NCBI GenBank assembly: GCA_012511425.1
Contig: JAAZGC010000120.1
Span: 1 to 9,037, forward strand
Length of the DNA: 9,037 bases
Reading direction: 5' to 3'
Source of the DNA: Clostridiales bacterium
GTDB lineage: Bacteria; Bacillota; Clostridia; Oscillospirales; CAG-272
Positions 6,942 through 9,037 of this stretch are shown piece by piece (positions within the stretch are counted from its first letter, which is position 1; each line of letters opens with the position of its first letter). Under the pieces are notes generated by a model. It had not been told where the DNA came from and made no database searches. It saw nothing but the letters and a program-made list of their open reading frames with translations. Both the position numbers and the translations under genes were made by a program.

Positions 6942-6994
6942 GAAATAATTCATCACTCCCGGTCAAAATCTGCCGGCTGTGATTTGAAGAGATT

Positions 6995-7631
6995 TCAGCC
7001 CAATGCCATCTCTTTGATCATATCCGAGAATTCGTTCTCGTAATCGTAAACGGAAATGTTTCCGGTGCCGATATCGTAATAGTAAGCCTGTATATTCAGC
7101 CCTCCCGATTCAAAACCGCGCTTTATAAAGCTGTAAGTCATCAGATTGTGCATCTGCCCGATTGCATTTAGCTTCTCGAGCAAAACAAGCTTGTCGCCTT
7201 CGCTCATGTCCGGATACTTTTTGTCGATATAATCGGATATCCGGCTGCTTTGAGCAATCCACTTTACGGTAACGGGGAGTTCGTCTTTGTAATCATTCAG
7301 CTTTCTGATCGCGGCACATCCGCCGCAGTTTGAATGACCGCAGACGATGATATTCTTTACTTTGAGTACCTTAACGGCATATTCGAGGGGGGGATGCCAC
7401 CGAAAGTTCATCATCCGTACTGTCATCCCTCGGCACAATGTTTGCAACATTTCTTATCTGGAATAATTCCCCCGTCTTTGCCTGAAAGAGCAGCTCCGCA
7501 TTTACTCTCGAATCGGAACAGCCGATAAAAAGAGTATGGGGACTCTGTCCCTTTTAAAGTCCGAGGTAAAATTCCCGGTTGGGTTCAAATTCATTGGTTT
7601 TGAATTTTTCGATTCTTTTCTTTAATTCCAT
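6995..7631 (-). pseudogene. Beta-class carbonic anhydrase, disrupted by an in-frame stop and a frameshift
   Basis: Read on the minus strand from an ATG at 7631 (GGAGG at 7637-7641, 5 nt before it), the first 25 codons (MELKKRIEKFKTNEF...YLGL) end at TAA (7554-7556). The same frame then continues without a break as KGQSPHTLFIGCSDSRV..., the core of a beta carbonic anhydrase (CO2 hydration to bicarbonate, zinc enzyme). In the run of seven C (7387-7393) the frame slips by one base; six C would give VASPLEYAV in frame. After the slip the protein continues as VLKVKNIIVCGHSNCGGCAAI to a TGA at 6995. Counting through both lesions, residues C38, D40, R42, H99 and C102 match the zinc ligands and Asp/Arg pair, and the total of about 211 residues is normal for the family. 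The 151-codon open stretch at 6995-7450 lacks C38/D40/R42 and should not be active alone. The cause is recent inactivation or, for the C-run, sequencing error. Confidence 0.88.
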
Positions 7632-7700
7632 GTCTTCCTCCGAAGTAAAATTGGTTGGTTTAAAATTGAATATATTGCTGATAATTGAAAGGAGCTGCCT

Positions 7701-7919
7701 ATGCCTGCCGAAAAAGGAGCCGCATACCGCCATTACAAGGGAAATGTATATCAAGTCGTCGCAGTCGCAAAGCACAGCGAGACGCTTGAAGAGCTTGTCA
7801 TATATAAAGATATAAATGACGAGAGCAAAGTCTGGGCAAGACCGGCTTCGATGTGGAACGAAACCGTCATAAAAGACGGCAGTTCCGTGAAAAGATTTGA
7901 AAAGATAGAACGTTTTTAA
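7701..7919 (+). CDS. DUF1653 domain protein, 72 aa
   Basis: A small soluble protein without signal or membrane segment. It matches the DUF1653 pattern as I know it: YRHYKGNVYQVVAVAKHSET (residues 9-28), LEELVIYKDI, then VWARPASMW and a closing KRFEKI. These proteins are almost entirely one beta-rich domain; the function is not established. AAAGGAG ending at 7694 lies 6 nt before the ATG. It is divergent from the broken carbonic anhydrase (69 bp between starts, no clear promoter visible for either). The GH2 gene starts 33 bp after its stop on the same strand, so the two are probably co-transcribed. Confidence 0.9.
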   Translation: MPAEKGAAYRHYKGNVYQVVAVAKHSETLEELVIYKDINDESKVWARPASMWNETVIKDGSSVKRFEKIERF

Positions 7920-7952
7920 TTAAGTCAGACGATCTGTCAAAGAGGTATCAAT

Positions 7953-9037
7953 ATGAAATTCAATCAGAAATGGCAGGCAGGAATTTATAATCCGGAAAAA
8001 GGCGATGCAGCGGAGCTTTTCGCCGCCTCCGTTCCGGGCAACATTCAGAAGGATTACGCCAACTGCAAGGGAATCGACATAATGTTCTCCGACAACGTCG
8101 AAGCGCTTGAAGCGGTCGAAGACGTCTTCTGGATATATAAAACAAAGCTTGACTTCAAAACCGAAAGCGGTGATTCCGTCTTTTTCGTCGCCGAAGGCAT
8201 CGACTATATCTTCGATATCTTCCTCGACGGCAGGAAGCTTCACTCGCAGGAGGGGATGTATACCAGAGTCGAGCTTGACATAACCGAATCGGCAAAGCCC
8301 GGTTTCGAACTCAGCGTATTGATCCATCCTCATCCCAAGCGTCCAGGATATCATGAGACTCCGAGGCAGGAAGCGGATCAGAGCTGCAAGCCGCCGGTGA
8401 GCTACGAATGGGACTGGAACCCGCGCCTCTTGATCTCCGGAATCTGGAAACCCGCATATATCGAGACGAGAAAACGCGGATTCATCAACTCTGTTGAGCC
8501 CTTTTACACCCTTGATTCCGACCTCGAAAACGCCGAAGTGCGCTTCGATACCGTCTGCGACGAAAAAGTACTCTACACTCTCTTTGATCCGGACGGAAAA
8601 ATCGTTTACAAAGGCGAATCACCGGAATTTACGGTCAATAACATAAAACTCTGGTGGTGCAGCGGTCAGGGCGAACCTCATCTCTATAAATGGACAGCCG
8701 AAAGCTCAACCGATAAAAAGGAAGGCAAAGTCGGCTTCCGCAAAGTAAGAATGCTGCGCAACCCCGGCACCGGCGGCGACCCCGCCGGATATCCGATGAG
8801 CAGATACGCCGCTCCCGTAACAATCGAGCTGAACGGCCGCCGCATCTTCGCCAAAGGCTCCAACTGGGTCAATCCCGAATTGTATTTCGGAGAAATAACC
8901 GAAGAACGATACGAAGAGCTGATAAAAGCCGCCGTCGACGCCAACATGAATATCTTCCGTCTCTGGGGCGGCGCCGGAATACAAAAGGACGAGTTTTACG
9001 ACATCTGCGACCGCCTCGGCATCATGGTCTGGCAGGA
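7953..9037 (+). CDS. GH2 family beta-mannosidase-like enzyme (partial, N-terminal 361 aa)
   Basis: An ATG at 7953 with AGAGG 7 nt upstream opens a frame that runs off the right edge. There is no signal peptide, so the enzyme is probably cytoplasmic and acts on imported oligosaccharides. Residues about 1-172 form the GH2 N-terminal galactose-binding-like domain (VFWIYKTKLDF near 58-68; SGIWKPAYIE near 162-171). Residues about 178-275 form the immunoglobulin-like domain (LWWCSGQGEPHLYKW, cf. LWWPNGxGxxxLY in beta-mannosidases; VGFRKVRML). From about 290 the TIM barrel begins: FAKGSNWVNPELYF, ITEERYEELIKAAVDANMN, IFRLWGGAGIQKDEFYDICD, LGIMVWQ. The RxWGGG-like RLWGGAG and KGxNW motifs favour beta-mannosidase-type GH2 over beta-galactosidase or beta-glucuronidase. 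The catalytic acid/base and nucleophile glutamates lie beyond the window, so activity cannot be checked. Confidence 0.92.
   Translation, partial: MKFNQKWQAGIYNPEKGDAAELFAASVPGNIQKDYANCKGIDIMFSDNVEALEAVEDVFWIYKTKLDFKTESGDSVFFVAEGIDYIFDIFLDGRKLHSQEGMYTRVELDITESAKPGFELSVLIHPHPKRPGYHETPRQEADQSCKPPVSYEWDWNPRLLISGIWKPAYIETRKRGFINSVEPFYTLDSDLENAEVRFDTVCDEKVLYTLFDPDGKIVYKGESPEFTVNNIKLWWCSGQGEPHLYKWTAESSTDKKEGKVGFRKVRMLRNPGTGGDPAGYPMSRYAAPVTIELNGRRIFAKGSNWVNPELYFGEITEERYEELIKAAVDANMNIFRLWGGAGIQKDEFYDICDRLGIMVWQ

Noticed and set aside
6963..6987. Imperfect hairpin just after the carbonic anhydrase stop
   Set aside because: The stem has a bulge and no U-tract on either strand; the longer hairpin at 6895-6941 is a better terminator candidate.
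7554..7556. Reading TAA as a sense codon (recoding)
   Set aside because: The LRR and DUF1653 genes in the same window use TAA as a normal stop, and the carbonic anhydrase also has a separate frameshift.
7651..7676. TTGGTT and TATATT as a promoter for the DUF1653 gene
   Set aside because: The spacer is only 14 nt and both boxes are weak, unlike the three clear promoters in the window.
7554..7775. Minus-strand ORF of 73 codons
   Set aside because: Only its last 25 codons are meaningful, and they are the start of the broken carbonic anhydrase; the upstream part overlaps the DUF1653 gene in antisense.
7920..8354. Minus-strand ORF of 144 codons
   Set aside because: It is antisense to the well-supported GH2 gene, with no ribosome site or recognisable domain.
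8706..8984. Overlapping minus-strand ORFs at the right end
   Set aside because: They are antisense shadows of the GH2 barrel region caused by its GC-rich third codon positions.

Overview
The window looks like chromosomal DNA of a Gram-positive, Clostridia-type anaerobe. This is an inference from consensus SigA-like promoters (-35, 17-bp spacer, TATAAT), AGGAGG-type ribosome binding sites, a lipoprotein signal on an ABC-transporter binding protein, BspA-type leucine-rich surface repeats, and gut/rumen-style glycan genes. No marker in the window gives a genus. There is no CRISPR array, insertion sequence, phage gene or integration site.

Layout. Positions 3-887 (minus): N-terminal 295 residues of a family-5 extracellular solute-binding lipoprotein, with a near-perfect promoter; its 3' end lies outside the window. 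Positions 888-1134: 247-bp AT-rich gap holding that promoter and the terminator of the next gene. Positions 1135-5808 (minus): two-gene unit encoding a 1094-residue secreted, membrane-anchored protein with a DUF5722-like barrel whose expected catalytic positions look substituted, followed 36 bp later by a 450-residue BspA-type leucine-rich-repeat protein with the same topology (signal peptide, large outer part, one C-terminal membrane helix, short basic tail). Positions 5977-6603 (plus): thymidylate kinase (tmk), divergent from the surface unit, with its own promoter and a 5' leader hairpin. Positions 6733-6806 (plus): tRNA-Gln(CTG) behind a perfect consensus promoter and followed by a terminator-like hairpin. 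Positions 6995-7631 (minus): a beta-class carbonic anhydrase gene broken twice, by an in-frame TAA and by a one-base excess in a run of seven C, but otherwise carrying all the expected zinc-site residues. Positions 7701-7919 (plus): small DUF1653 protein. Positions 7953 to the window end (plus): N-terminal 361 residues of a GH2 beta-mannosidase-like enzyme.

How the genes may work together. Binding protein, surface unit and GH2 enzyme suggest a cell that binds glycans or peptides outside, imports oligomers, and trims them in the cytoplasm (the GH2 protein has no signal peptide). tmk and tRNA-Gln are housekeeping. The most noteworthy items are the apparently catalytically dead, membrane-anchored DUF5722-like protein paired with an LRR protein, and the freshly broken carbonic anhydrase. 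I see no convincing new defence or mobile system.
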